NCBI RefSeq assembly: GCF_030440515.1
Contig: NZ_CP076543.1
Location: 3,038,001-3,102,000 of the forward strand
Origin: Streptomyces xanthophaeus
Lineage (GTDB): Bacteria; Actinomycetota; Actinomycetes; Streptomycetales; Streptomycetaceae
Reading direction: 5' to 3'
DNA length: 64,000 nt
In this document: one piece after another, positions 35,987 to 44,171 of the stretch
Layout: each line of letters begins with the position of its first letter
How positions within the stretch are numbered: position 1 is the first letter of the stretch
Notes under the pieces: generated by a model
What the model was told of the DNA's origin: nothing
Databases searched by the model: none
Seen by the model: only the letters and a program-made list of their open reading frames with translations
Program-made: the position numbers and the translations under genes

Positions 35987-37639
35987 TTACTTCTTGAGCG
36001 AGATCTTCTCGAGGATCGGGTCCTCGTTGAAGTTGATGTCGTCCAGACCGTTGAACTTGTCGGTCGCCATCAGGCGGAACTGGGAACGGTTGAAGGTCGG
36101 GATGAGCGCCATGTCGTCCATGGCCATCTTCTCGGCCTGCTTGTACATCGCGATGCGAGCGGCCTCGTCCTTGGTGGCGCGAGCCGTGTCGATCAGCTTG
36201 TCGAACTCGGGGTTGTTGTAACGGACGCGGTTGTCACCGGTCACGTTGCCCTCGGCGTCCTTGTTCATCGAGGCCGAGTGCAGCAGCGGGAACAGGAAGT
36301 TCTCCGGGGTCGGGTAGTCCGCGCCCCACGCGAAGCGGTAGATGCCGGTGGCGCTGCCGCCCTGCTGCTCCTTGAGCATGCCCGGGAAGTCCTTGCCGTC
36401 CAGCTTGACCTTGACGCCGAGGACGTCCTCGAGCTGCTTCGCGATGGCCTGGACCCACTCTTCGTGGCCCGCACCGGTGTTGAAGCTGAACTTGATCTCG
36501 GTACCCGGCTTCAGGCCGCCCTTCTCGGCGTACTCCTTGGCCTTGGCGACGTCCTGCTTGACGCAGGAGACGCACAGGTCCTTCTGGTACGCCTTCGGGA
36601 ACGCCGGCGGCACGATGGTCGTCGACGGGGTCTGGTAGCCCTGGAAGACACCCTTGGCGATGGCCTGACGGTCGATCGCGTAGGAGATCGCCAGACGGGC
36701 GTCCTTGTTGTTGGTCGGACCGTTGTCACCGATCGGCAGAACGAAGTTCATGCCGTTGGTGTCCTTGGCGAACCACTTGTTCTGCGGCTTGTACTTCGCC
36801 TCGGCCGTCTTCAGCATCGGCGTCGGGATGTGCGCGTAGTCGAAGGTGCCGGCCTGGAAGCCGTCGTACTCGAGCTGCTGCGCGGTCTTGTCGTTGAGCA
36901 GCGTGACCTGGACCTTCCCGAGGGAGGCCTTCTGCAGCGAGTAGTCGTCGTTGCGGACGAGGTTGATCGCCTTGTTGTGCTCCCACGAACCGTCCATCTT
37001 GAACGGACCGTTACCGATGGGGGCCTCGCCGAACGCCTTGTCCTCTTCGCCGACCTTGGCGACCTTCGGGACCGGGCTGTAGGCGTTGTGCGCCGTCTTC
37101 AGGACGAACTCGCAGTCCGCCTTGGACAGGTCCACCTTGATGGTGGTCGGGTCCGGCGTGGTGACACCGGAGAAGGTCTTGGCGGAGCCGTCCTGCAGCT
37201 GCTCGTAACCCTTGATGCCGGCGAAGTGGTACGCCACGTCGGACGCGGCGGCCTTGTGCGCGGCACGGGCCCAACCACGGGCGAACGACTCGGCGTCGAC
37301 GACCTCGCCGTTGGAGAACTTGGTGTCGGGCTTGATCTTGAAGGTCCAGGACGTGCAACCCTCGTCCGAGGTCGCCGACTCGGCGAGCTGCGGCTCGGCC
37401 AGGCCGTCCGGCGTGTTGCCGTACAGGCCGGTGAACAGGGCGTTGGCCAGCAGGACGCCGGTGGACTCGTGGGCACGCCCCGGGTCGATGGTGTCCGGCT
37501 CGGTGCTACCGAGACGGAACACGCCACCGTTGGCGCTGCCCTTGTCCTTGCTGTCACCGTCACCGCCGCCACAGGCGGTAGCGGCCAGGGCGACGACAAC
37601 CGCGCCCACGACCCACTTGGCGCTCTTGGCACCGCGCAT
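35987..37639 (-). CDS. Peptide-binding lipoprotein of ABC importer (operon 2), BldKB candidate
   Basis: A 550-residue family-5 substrate-binding lipoprotein: basic n-region MRGAKSAK, hydrophobic core, lipobox ALAATAC, then a Gly/Asp/Lys-rich linker. Family motifs IGNGPFKMDGSW and ARLAISYAIDRQAIAK are present. The ATG at 37639 has an AGGAGG site; the longer frame upstream does not. In S. coelicolor the bldK oligopeptide permease, needed for aerial growth, lies next to the sdh and typA genes, as I recall, so this operon is a positional bldK candidate. The gene order differs slightly from the described bldK, so the name is withheld. Confidence 0.93.
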   Translation of the reverse strand: MRGAKSAKWVVGAVVVALAATACGGGDGDSKDKGSANGGVFRLGSTEPDTIDPGRAHESTGVLLANALFTGLYGNTPDGLAEPQLAESATSDEGCTSWTFKIKPDTKFSNGEVVDAESFARGWARAAHKAAASDVAYHFAGIKGYEQLQDGSAKTFSGVTTPDPTTIKVDLSKADCEFVLKTAHNAYSPVPKVAKVGEEDKAFGEAPIGNGPFKMDGSWEHNKAINLVRNDDYSLQKASLGKVQVTLLNDKTAQQLEYDGFQAGTFDYAHIPTPMLKTAEAKYKPQNKWFAKDTNGMNFVLPIGDNGPTNNKDARLAISYAIDRQAIAKGVFQGYQTPSTTIVPPAFPKAYQKDLCVSCVKQDVAKAKEYAEKGGLKPGTEIKFSFNTGAGHEEWVQAIAKQLEDVLGVKVKLDGKDFPGMLKEQQGGSATGIYRFAWGADYPTPENFLFPLLHSASMNKDAEGNVTGDNRVRYNNPEFDKLIDTARATKDEAARIAMYKQAEKMAMDDMALIPTFNRSQFRLMATDKFNGLDDINFNEDPILEKISLKK

Positions 37640-37987
37640 GGGTTTCCTCCTCATGAGTCCACTGATCGACTTGAGGGGCAAAAAAACCTCGCCGACACCC
37701 CTGACGGCGAGCATTTCCGTGCCCATAGTGTGCTCGTGAGTCGGCGCGATCCCCACATCGCGTGACCCATTGACCCGAGCTCAATGGAGCCATCCTCAGG
37801 GACTGCCAGGCCGTAAACCACACTTAAGTGGTCTCGTTTTCACAACATCGATCCGCGTCAGAAACCCGAAATCCGGACAAACGGATAGGAGACAGACACG
37901 TGCGAAACGGACGGTTAGCTCATCATCCGGAGCGTCACGGTCGGTATGCGGACACCTGAACGCAAAAATCCGCTTGACAGAAGCGAA
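37640..37987 (-). promoter_or_regulatory. Leader of opp operon 2 with candidate operators
   Basis: A 348-base AT-richer leader upstream of the lipoprotein gene. Two inverted repeats stand out: cattga-N7-tcaatg at 37768-37786 and the perfect palindrome cacttaagtg at 37821-37830, which is embedded in a longer near-palindrome accacacttaagtggt. Both lie 130-190 bases before the start codon and could be operator sites. No confident -10/-35 pair could be set. Confidence 0.4.
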
Positions 37988-38026
37988 CAGCCCCTCTCCT
38001 CACGGACTCCGTGAAGAGAGGGGCTG
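37988..38026 (-). terminator. Terminator after typA
   Basis: An 18-base stem with one mismatch (cagcccctctcctcacgg / ccgtgaagagaggggctg) and a three-base loop, about 85 bases after the typA stop. Read leftwards it is followed by TTCGCTTCTGT, a partly U-rich tail. Confidence 0.85.
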
Positions 38027-38110
38027 CTGCACTACCAGGGCCCTGCGGGCGGCTACGCCCGCCGTGGCCGCCGCCCGAGCAAACCCGGGCGAACGGCCGT
38101 ACGGCTGTTG

Positions 38111-40015
38111 TTACTTGGCGGACTTGGCGCGCGACGCGGTGCGCGAACGGTCCTTCTGGTCCAGGACGACCTTGCGGATGCGGACGGCCTCCGGGGTCAC
38201 CTCGACGCACTCGTCGTCGCGGCAGAACTCCAGGGACTGCTCCAGGGAGAGCTTGCGCGGGGGCACCACGTTCTCCGTGTTGTCCGCGGAAGCCGCACGC
38301 ATGTTGGTGAGCTTCTTCTCCTTGGTGATGTTCACGTCCATGTCGTCGGAGCGCGAGTTCTCGCCGACGATCATGCCCTCGTACACCTCGGTGCCGGGGT
38401 CGGTGAACAGGACGCCGCGCTCCTGCAGGTTGATCATCGCGAACGGCGTCACGGAGCCGGCGCGGTCGGCGACCAGCGAACCGTTGTTACGGGTCACCAG
38501 CTGGCCGAACCACGGCTCGTGGCCCTCGTGGATCGAGTGGGCGATGCCCGTGCCGCGCGTACCGGTCAGGAACTCCGTACGGAAGCCGATGAGACCGCGC
38601 GACGGGACGACGAACTCCATGCGGACCCAGCCGGAGCCGTGGTTCGACATGTTGTCCATGCGGCCCTTGCGGACGCCCATGAGCTGCGTGACGGCGCCCA
38701 TGTGCTCCTCGGGGACGTCGATCGTCATGCGCTCGACCGGCTCGTGCACCTTGCCGTCGATCTCCTGCGTGACCACCTGCGGCTTGCCGATGGTCAGCTC
38801 GAAGCCCTCGCGGCGCATCTGCTCGACCAGGATGGCGAGCGCGAGCTCACCACGGCCCTGCACCTCCCAGGCGTCCGGACGCTCGGTCTCCAGCACGCGG
38901 AGCGAGACGTTACCGATCAGCTCGCGGTCCAGACGGTCCTTGACCTGACGCGCGGTGACCTTGCGGTCCTTGACCGCGGACTTGGCGTCCGCGCCCTTGC
39001 CGCTGCCGCCACGGCCGACCATCGGGGAGGTGTTCGTACCGATGGTCATGGAGATCGCCGGCTCGTCGACCGAGATCAGCGGAAGCGCGATCGGGTTCTC
39101 CGGGTCGGCCAGGGTCTCACCGATCATGATGTCGGGGATACCGGCGACCGCACAGATGTCACCCGGGCCCGCCACCTCGGCCGGCTTGCGGGTGAGCGCC
39201 TCGGTCATCATCAGCTCGGTGATGCGCACGTTCGACTGGGTGCCGTCACGCTTGATCCAGGTGACGGTCTGGCCCTTGCGCAGCTCGCCCTGCTCGACGC
39301 GCAGGAGCGCGATACGGCCGAGGAAGTTGTCGGCGTCCAGGTTGGTGACGTGGGCCTGGAGGGGGGCCTCCTCGTCGTACACCGGCGCGGGGACGTGCTC
39401 CAGGATGGTGGAGAAGAACGGCTCCAGGCTGTCGCTGTCCGCGGGGACGGTGCCGTCCTCGGGCTTGGTCAGCGAGGCCACGCCGTCACGGCCGCAGGCG
39501 TAGACGATCGGGAACTCGATCTGGTCCTCGTCCGCGTCCAGGTCCAGGAAGAGGTCGTACGTCTCGTTGACGACGGCGTCGATCCGGGAGTCCGGGCGGT
39601 CGGTCTTGTTGATGCAGAGGATGACCGGCATCTTCGCCTGCAGGGCCTTGCGCAGGACGAAGCGGGTCTGGGGCAGCGGACCCTCGGAGGCGTCCACCAG
39701 CAGAACGACGGCGTCCACCATCGACAGACCGCGCTCGACCTCACCACCGAAGTCGGCGTGGCCGGGGGTGTCGATGATGTTGATCGTGATCGGGGCCCCG
39801 CCGTCCTTGGGGTGATACTTCACCGCCGTGTTCTTGGCGAGGATCGTGATGCCCTTCTCACGCTCCAGGTCGTTCGAGTCCATCATGCGGTCGTCGAGGT
39901 GCTGGTGGGCGGCGAAGGCACCGGCCTGCTTGAGCATGGCATCGACGATGGTCGTCTTGCCATGGTCGACGTGGGCGACGATGGCGACGTTACGGATGTC
40001 GTGGCGCGTGGGCAC
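38111..40015 (-). CDS. typA: Ribosome-associated translational GTPase TypA/BipA
   Basis: A 634-residue translational GTPase. G1 is AHVDHGKTT, G3 DTPGHADFGGEVER, G4 NKTDRPD, followed by domains II, III, V and the TypA-specific C-terminal domain (GRGELALAILVEQMRREGFEL, in part, and FNMINLQERG-like FAMINLQERG). It binds ribosomes and assists large-subunit assembly or stress translation. The GTG at 40015 with GGGAGAAG upstream gives the expected N-terminus PTRHDIRNVAIVAHVDHG. It lies downstream of the LpqW-like lipoprotein gene on the same strand, the pair known as typA-lpqW in mycobacteria. Confidence 0.96.
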   Translation of the reverse strand: MPTRHDIRNVAIVAHVDHGKTTIVDAMLKQAGAFAAHQHLDDRMMDSNDLEREKGITILAKNTAVKYHPKDGGAPITINIIDTPGHADFGGEVERGLSMVDAVVLLVDASEGPLPQTRFVLRKALQAKMPVILCINKTDRPDSRIDAVVNETYDLFLDLDADEDQIEFPIVYACGRDGVASLTKPEDGTVPADSDSLEPFFSTILEHVPAPVYDEEAPLQAHVTNLDADNFLGRIALLRVEQGELRKGQTVTWIKRDGTQSNVRITELMMTEALTRKPAEVAGPGDICAVAGIPDIMIGETLADPENPIALPLISVDEPAISMTIGTNTSPMVGRGGSGKGADAKSAVKDRKVTARQVKDRLDRELIGNVSLRVLETERPDAWEVQGRGELALAILVEQMRREGFELTIGKPQVVTQEIDGKVHEPVERMTIDVPEEHMGAVTQLMGVRKGRMDNMSNHGSGWVRMEFVVPSRGLIGFRTEFLTGTRGTGIAHSIHEGHEPWFGQLVTRNNGSLVADRAGSVTPFAMINLQERGVLFTDPGTEVYEGMIVGENSRSDDMDVNITKEKKLTNMRAASADNTENVVPPRKLSLEQSLEFCRDDECVEVTPEAVRIRKVVLDQKDRSRTASRAKSAK

Positions 40016-40350
40016 TTCGGCGCTTCTCCCGGGATCGTGGATGGCGTCGCGTACGGTCCGGCACGCGCGCCTCGGCCGGGCGAAAACCTGCCACGGCCTT
40101 ACCCCATGGTACGTCGAGTGGCGGGAACCGCCTGCCGGGGGGTCTGTCAAGAGGCCGGATGCATGAGTGCGGCCGGGGGTTGCGTGGGGTGCCCCGACCG
40201 CCGTTCCGGCCGGTATTCACGCGGGTCAACGGGTATGCACGACCTTGCCCGCCGGGGGATCCGGCGGGCAAGGGACTTGAGTCACATCTGAGCTTGTGAC
40301 CCTTCGGTCAACCAGACAGGCACCGCTTTGTCACCACTTCTTCTCCCCCG
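40016..40350 (-). other. Intergenic region upstream of typA
   Basis: This 335-base stretch must contain the leftward typA promoter. No convincing -10/-35 was seen. The right part holds the hairpin at 40243-40273, then AT-mixed sequence with GTGACCCTTCGGTC. No gene of credible composition was found. Confidence 0.5.
40243..40273 (-). terminator. Hairpin downstream of the LpqW-like gene
   Basis: A perfect 13-bp stem (ccttgcccgccgg / ccggcgggcaagg) with a five-base loop lies about 80 bases after the lipoprotein stop and 230 bases before the typA start. Confidence 0.8.
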
Positions 40351-42672
40351 CTACTTCTTCTTGTCCTTCGCGGCCGGCGCCTTCTTCCAGCCGATGTCCT
40401 GGTAGCGGGGGGCGCCGAGGCCGAAGGCACCGGCGTTGGCGAGACCCGGCTTGACCGCCACCAGCTCGGGGCGCTGGAAGAGGGGGATGGAGCCCGCGGC
40501 GGCCCAGATCCGGGCGTCGGCCTTGCGCATCAGCTCACGGGACTGCTCCTCGTCCAGCTCGCCGACCGCCTGGTCGAACAGCTGGTCGATGTGGTCGGTG
40601 CCGACCCGGGTGTAGTTCTGTTCGACGAGGAGCGAGCCGTCCGCGGCCGGCTCCGGCTTGGCGAAGATCGGCCTGGCGTCGGTGGCCGGGTAGGCCGTCG
40701 CGGGCCAGGAGTACAGGGCCAGGTCGTACTGGCCGGAGGCGATGTGGTCCTTGAAGAAGCTGTCGTCGGCCACCTTGACCGTCTCGGTGTTCACGCCGAT
40801 CTTGCGGAGCATCCCGGCGATCCGCTCGCCGACGGTGCGCAGGGACTCCGAGCCGGGGCCCGCCGGGAGGACGAAGCGCAGGCTGAGCGCCTTGCCGTCC
40901 TTGGCGAGCATGTTCCCGGAATTACGGACGGGCTGCTTGGCGGGGGCCGGGGCCGGGGAGGCCTTGGCGGGATCGGCCGCGTCGCCTTCGCGGGCCGGGA
41001 CCCCCTTGCCGTCGTCGGCGGCCTCCGCCCGGGCGGCCCGGGCGACGTGGGCCGCCTGGGCGAGCAGGGACACCCGCTGCTCGGCCCCGAAGGGGGCCGG
41101 GGCCAGCACCGGGGACGGCCCGTCCTGGGCCCCCTCCGGGGCGGTGCCGTCCTTCGGGCGGTCGGCGGCCGCCGAGCGCGGCTCGCCGTTGGCCCCGTCG
41201 TCCTGGCCCACGATGTAGAGCCCGTCGTTTCCGGTGCCCGGGCCCGACGGGGTCTTCGAGTCGTCCTGCGGCGCGCTCTCCGGGCCGGCCTTGGCGCCGG
41301 CGGGCTCGGTGATCTTGCCGCCCTTGCGCCAGCCCGCGTCCGCGAGCAGGGCCTGGGCCGCGTGCGTGTCCTGGCCGCCGAGCGCGTCGCTGTTGTCGGC
41401 GTACGCCCGCTGCCCGGCCAGGGCCAGGTGGCTGCCGACCGGCTTCGCGGGCAGGCCCAGCGGCTTCAGGACGACCTCGGCCAGCGCCTTGCGGTCCAGG
41501 GCCCGGGCCACCGCCCGGCGCACCCGCTCGTCCGCCAGCGGGCCGGAGGACCCGTTCATCGCGAGCTGGGTGTAGGCCGGCTCCAGGGACTTCCGTACCG
41601 TGAAGGCCTTCAGGGCCGTCTGCTCGTCCGCGTACCGCTTGACCGAGGCGAGGTGCTTCTGGCGGCTCTCCGTCTCCGCCGCCGCCTTCTCCTCGTCCGC
41701 GCCGAAAGCGGTCGCCCACGACAGCGTGGCCTGCGCCGGGGTCAGCGCGGCCTCCGGGCCGTGGGCCGGGGCACCGCCCGCGCCCGGGCCCTTCTTGGCG
41801 GCCGCGTCCCGGCGGGCCAGTGCGATCCGGTCGGCCCCGGCCCGGTCGATCTCCGCCAGATCGAGCTTCCCGGCGGCCAGCGCCGCCGGACGCTCGGCCC
41901 GCGGGACCGCCGTCAGGACCAGCGTGTCCAGCTTGGCCTGCCGGCCCCACCAGCGGGCGTTGCGGGTCAGGGCCGCGGTACCGGTCTTCTTGTCGATCGC
42001 GCCGAGCGCGAAGGGCCCGGCGGTGATCTTCAGCGCGCCGCGGGCACCCTCGTTGAAGGCGTCCGGGGTACCGGTGACCTGCTTGGGGTAGAGCGGGGTG
42101 AAGAGGGAGCGCCAGTCGGCGTACGGCTTGTTGAAGGTGACCCTGACCTCCAGGTCGGTCTTGCCCTTCTCGATCTTCTCGATCCGCTCGTAGCCGGCGT
42201 TGCGCGCCGTCCAGTACGCCGAGTCCTTGCCGTTCAGGGCCCGCCACTGCGCCACGAAGTCGGCGGCGCCGATCTCGCGACCGTCGCTCCACACCGCCTT
42301 CTGGTTCAGCTTGTACTGGACGACCTGCTTCGGCTCCCGCTCGATGACCTCGGCCTTCTCCAGGTAGTCCGGGTTGGCCACCGGCCGCCCCTTGGCGTCC
42401 AGCACGAAGAGCTGGGGCAGCACGGCGCCGGCGATCCTGTTGGTGGTGGCGTCCGCGTCGGCCTGGAAGGTGTTGAGGGTGTCCGGGAGCGTGTCCACCG
42501 CCCAGCGCAGCACACCCCCGTCCGCGACCTTGTCGCGGGTGGTCGTGGCGATGTCCTGCCCTGCGGCGGCCTGGCCGCCCTCGTCGTCACCCGCGCCGCA
42601 GCCCGTGAGCAGCGGCAGTGCGAGGACTCCCGAGGTCAGGAGCGCCAAGGACCTGCGCCTTCTCTGGGACAT
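40351..42672 (-). CDS. LpqW-like solute-binding-protein-fold lipoprotein
   Basis: A 773-residue lipoprotein: basic start MSQRRRRS, lipobox LPLLTGC, then a family-5 substrate-binding fold (FNKPYADWRSLFTPLYPKQV, DERVRRAVARALDRKAL). It is about 200 residues longer than a normal peptide-binding protein because of an Ala/Glu/Lys-rich insert around residue 350 and a Pro/Ala/Asp/Gly-rich insert of about 150 residues around 480-620. No permease or ATPase is adjacent. In M. tuberculosis lpqW (Rv1166) sits next to typA and steers phosphatidylinositol-mannoside/lipoarabinomannan synthesis; this gene occupies the same place. ATG at 42672 follows GGAGG. Orthology is inferred. Confidence 0.82.
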   Translation of the reverse strand: MSQRRRRSLALLTSGVLALPLLTGCGAGDDEGGQAAAGQDIATTTRDKVADGGVLRWAVDTLPDTLNTFQADADATTNRIAGAVLPQLFVLDAKGRPVANPDYLEKAEVIEREPKQVVQYKLNQKAVWSDGREIGAADFVAQWRALNGKDSAYWTARNAGYERIEKIEKGKTDLEVRVTFNKPYADWRSLFTPLYPKQVTGTPDAFNEGARGALKITAGPFALGAIDKKTGTAALTRNARWWGRQAKLDTLVLTAVPRAERPAALAAGKLDLAEIDRAGADRIALARRDAAAKKGPGAGGAPAHGPEAALTPAQATLSWATAFGADEEKAAAETESRQKHLASVKRYADEQTALKAFTVRKSLEPAYTQLAMNGSSGPLADERVRRAVARALDRKALAEVVLKPLGLPAKPVGSHLALAGQRAYADNSDALGGQDTHAAQALLADAGWRKGGKITEPAGAKAGPESAPQDDSKTPSGPGTGNDGLYIVGQDDGANGEPRSAAADRPKDGTAPEGAQDGPSPVLAPAPFGAEQRVSLLAQAAHVARAARAEAADDGKGVPAREGDAADPAKASPAPAPAKQPVRNSGNMLAKDGKALSLRFVLPAGPGSESLRTVGERIAGMLRKIGVNTETVKVADDSFFKDHIASGQYDLALYSWPATAYPATDARPIFAKPEPAADGSLLVEQNYTRVGTDHIDQLFDQAVGELDEEQSRELMRKADARIWAAAGSIPLFQRPELVAVKPGLANAGAFGLGAPRYQDIGWKKAPAAKDKKK

Positions 42673-43018
42673 GGGTGGTACCTCCGGGGCGGGGCGTGGG
42701 GGAAGCATGATCACGTTCGGCGGTATATGGAGCTGATCACACCGGTTGCCGGAACCCACTGAAATAGACGGTCCGCCGCACCCCTCGCAGCCGCCTCTCG
42801 CCACGCCGCGAACCCCACCCGTGCGGACCAATCCCGCTTGCGCGGCAGGAGGCGTTCCCCCGGGAGAGGGATGAGAATGGGGGGCAGGGAGGGGCGCACG
42901 GTTCACGCCTGCGCGCCCGCAATCGCTGCACGTCCCTTCACAACGGGGGACGGGAAGCGCGACACTCGCAGGCGCACATGAGCGTTGCCACCGCACCTGG
43001 CGGAAGTGAGGGCAAATC
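42673..43018. other. Divergent intergenic region, LpqW-like gene and sdh-side small gene
   Basis: A 346-base divergent promoter region. Near 42708-42742 two TGATCA(C) sites about 27 bases apart flank a TATA-like ggtatatgg, a plausible control region for the leftward lipoprotein gene. The right 250 bases show no clear motif beyond high purine content around 42850-42900. Confidence 0.4.
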
Positions 43019-43243
43019 ATGTCCCTGCAAGACGATCTGAGTGCCGTACGGCGCAACCTGGACGAGCTGACGCGCAAGGTCGAGCGGCTCGAACAGCAGG
43101 CCGCCCGGCAGAAGCCGTCGACGACGGCGGCAGGTCCGGACCCGTCCCGGATGGTGACGGTCCCGGACACCCCGTACGACAGCTCCCTGTGGACGGACTC
43201 CGACGACGAGGGCCTGGGCGCCCGCGACCGCCGCGCCCCCTGA
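43019..43243 (+). CDS. Small coiled-coil protein
   Basis: A 74-residue cytoplasmic protein. Residues 3-32 form a heptad-patterned helix (LSAVRRNLDELTRKVERLEQQ), followed by a disordered acidic tail (TPYDSSLWTDSDDEG). The ATG at 43019 follows GTGAGGG. It lies 102 bases upstream of the succinate dehydrogenase operon on the same strand. It could be a separate gene or an operon leader gene. No family recognised. Confidence 0.75.
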   Translation: MSLQDDLSAVRRNLDELTRKVERLEQQAARQKPSTTAAGPDPSRMVTVPDTPYDSSLWTDSDDEGLGARDRRAP

Positions 43244-43345
43244 GGCAGCCCGTCACGGACACGCATCCACCCACGCCCCGTCCGGTCCGGCCGTCCGCGG
43301 CCGGGCCGGCCGGGGCACCCCTCATCACTCCTCCCGGAGTCTTCT

Positions 43346-44170
43346 TTGGCCACAGGCACGGAACGACCCCAGCAGCGGCCCGGCGGCGTCCACGACGCCT
43401 CACGGGCCGCGATCGCGGCCCGGCACCTGCGGACCGACCGGTGGTGGCTGGCCCCCGCCGGCACCGCGGCCGGGCTGTTCGCCTTCATCGTCTACTCGAC
43501 CTGGCGGGCCTTCGCGAACGCCGACTACTACGCGGCCCCGTACGTCTCCCCCTTCTACTCCCCGTGTCTCGCGGAGAACTGCGTCCCGATGAAGGGCGGG
43601 CCCAACTGGGAGATCTTCGGCAGCTGGTGGGGCCTCTCCCCCGCCCTGCTGATCCTGATCTTCCCGCTCGGCTTCCGGCTGACCTGCTACTACTACCGCA
43701 AGGCCTACTACCGGGGCTTCTGGGCCTCGCCGCCCGCCTGCGCCGTCGCCGAACCGCACACGAGGTACACCGGCGAGACCCGCTTCCCGCTGATCCTCCA
43801 GAACGCGCACCGGTACTTCTTCTACGCGGCGGTCCCGGTCGCGGGCATCCTCACGTACGACACGGTGCTGACCTTCCGCGACGAGCACTACGCCTGGGGC
43901 CACATGGGCCTCGGGACCCTGCTGTTCCTGGTCAACATCACGCTGATCTGGGCCTACACGCTCTCCTGCCACTCCTGCCGCCACATCATGGGCGGCCGGC
44001 TCAAGCACTTCTCGAAGCACCCGGTGCGCTACCGGCTCTGGGGCTGGATCAGCCGGCTCAACGCCCGCCACATGCAGCTGGCGTGGGCCTCCCTGATCAG
44101 CGTGGCCCTGTGCGACTTCTACGTGTACCTGCTGGCGAGCGGCGCCTTCACCGATCCGAGGTTCTTCTGA
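43346..44170 (+). CDS. sdhC: Succinate dehydrogenase/fumarate reductase membrane anchor (single-subunit, haem type)
   Basis: A 274-residue protein with about five membrane helices (for example TAAGLFAFIVYSTWRAF, LLILIFPLGFRLTCYYY, RYFFYAAVPVAGILTYD, LLFLVNITLIWAYTLS). His residues in NAHRYFF, WGHMGLG and CHSCRHIMGG are placed to ligate haem, as in the single-subunit anchors of the non-classical actinobacterial succinate dehydrogenases. Between helices 1 and 2 an external loop has a Cys pair (CLAENC). It starts with TTG; CGGAG lies 6 bases upstream. The flavoprotein follows after one base. Confidence 0.85.
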   Translation: MATGTERPQQRPGGVHDASRAAIAARHLRTDRWWLAPAGTAAGLFAFIVYSTWRAFANADYYAAPYVSPFYSPCLAENCVPMKGGPNWEIFGSWWGLSPALLILIFPLGFRLTCYYYRKAYYRGFWASPPACAVAEPHTRYTGETRFPLILQNAHRYFFYAAVPVAGILTYDTVLTFRDEHYAWGHMGLGTLLFLVNITLIWAYTLSCHSCRHIMGGRLKHFSKHPVRYRLWGWISRLNARHMQLAWASLISVALCDFYVYLLASGAFTDPRFF

Positions 44171-44171
44171 C

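Noticed and set aside
37974..37979. TTGACA as a rightward promoter -35 box
   Set aside because: No -10 lies at the right distance and it would point into the terminator and 3' end of typA.
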